Shown piece by piece: positions 32,927 through 33,229 of a stretch of DNA of 33,229 nucleotides. The translations under genes and the position numbers were made by a program. This stretch comes from an uncultured Prevotella sp. (GTDB lineage: Bacteria > Bacteroidota > Bacteroidia > Bacteroidales > Bacteroidaceae): assembly GCA_947177775.1 (NCBI GenBank), contig CAMWVS010000033.1, positions 1-33,229 of the forward strand, in the 5' to 3' direction. The notes under the pieces are model-generated. The model searched no databases. It saw only the letters and a list, made by a program, of their open reading frames with translations, and was not told where the DNA came from. Numbering within the stretch: the first letter of the stretch is position 1; each line of letters opens with the position of its first letter.

Positions 32927-32970
32927 AATAGTCCGGAAATCATCATCGGTTTCCGGACTATTCTTTTTTT
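32927..32970 (+). terminator. Terminator of SRP RNA-tRNA-Thr
   Basis: AATAGTCCGGAAA (32927-32939) pairs perfectly with TTTCCGGACTATT (32950-32962), followed by CTTTTTTT. Confidence 0.95.
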
Positions 32971-33024
32971 GGCACGTCAGATATTTAACGAGACCGGCCC
33001 AAGACCAGTTTTCAGACTGACCCT

Positions 33025-33206
33025 CCCATTCCTCCCATCAATCACCACCAACAACAAAAAAACTTTCCGGAGTGTCATTCCCAGTTATTCTCCATTATTC
33101 CCATCATTCTCCCATTCCTCCCATCACTGTCCCATCTCTCCCATCACCTTCCCATTCCTCCCATCAATCACCAACACCAACAAAAAAAAGTTTCCGGAGT
33201 GTCATT
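33025..33206. repeat. 55-bp direct repeats with C-rich spacer
   Basis: The segment CCCATTCCTCCCATCAATCA...TTTCCGGAGTGTCATT occurs at 33025-33079 and 33151-33206 with few differences. Between and inside the copies are many degenerate TCCCAT units. The minus strand is thus rich in GGG runs separated by 6-8 bases. A plus-strand frame here is low-complexity and unlikely to be a gene. Confidence 0.85.
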
Positions 33207-33224
33207 GCTGACTCTCCGGAAACT
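33189..33224. terminator. Hairpin at the right edge
   Basis: AGTTTCCGGAG (33189-33199) pairs perfectly with CTCCGGAAACT (33214-33224). On the minus strand it is followed by TTTTTTTTG, so it would be a terminator for a leftward gene outside the window. Confidence 0.7.
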
Positions 33225-33229
33225 CAATC

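Noticed and set aside
32897..33211. Plus-strand ORF of 104 residues at the right edge
   Set aside because: It overlaps the tRNA-Thr 3' end and terminator, and consists of Ser/Pro/Phe low-complexity sequence from the repeats.

Overview
The window looks like chromosomal DNA from a Bacteroidota member, most likely order Bacteroidales and close to Prevotellaceae. I infer this from protein families I recognise by eye (a lipoprotein TamL paired with TamB, DUF4199, DUF6048/DUF6452, DsbD fused to thioredoxin), from about ten copies of the Bacteroidetes -7 promoter element TAnnTTTG, and from weak Shine-Dalgarno sequences at most starts. No database search was possible, so family names rest on recognised motifs.

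Layout: nearly everything is on the minus strand. Positions 1-170 hold no gene. Positions 171-1174 hold a small accessory cassette, a DUF4160-DUF2442 gene pair with its own promoter, bracketed by two near-identical 68-nt repeats inside larger imperfect palindromes. Next comes tamB-tamL (8254 to 1186), an outer-membrane/periplasm-spanning export or lipid-transport system. The 8255-8834 gap is full of hairpins and includes a 22-bp dyad tandem array. Then a tetR-fabG operon with an RluA-type pseudouridine synthase, an initiator tRNA-Met on the plus strand, an outer-membrane barrel protein that shares its 5' leader with tamB, a cysteine desulfidase/serine dehydratase-like enzyme, a DsbD-family reductase, and an LEA-like repeat lipoprotein. 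A plus-strand barrel protein and exonuclease III follow.

At 19.2-22 kb there is a divergent housekeeping block: TPR protein-ribH on the minus strand, and recF-DUF721 on the plus strand. A run of minus-strand genes follows: M3 peptidase, dCMP deaminase, S41 processing protease and 5-formyl-THF cyclo-ligase, the last three overlapping or close. After that come apbE-crp/fnr, and a four-gene envelope-type module (DUF4199, family-2 glycosyltransferase, DUF6452 lipoprotein, DUF6048 barrel). The right end carries the SRP RNA and tRNA-Thr in tandem with a shared terminator, then a C-rich repeat region.

The genes are mostly core functions: envelope biogenesis, disulfide handling, one-carbon/nucleotide/flavin metabolism, and DNA repair. 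The unusual content is in the spacers: a repeat-bracketed gene pair, a leader shared by two envelope genes, and several independent tandem arrays with a 20-22 bp period (about two helical turns). These spacer elements are the best candidates for something undescribed.
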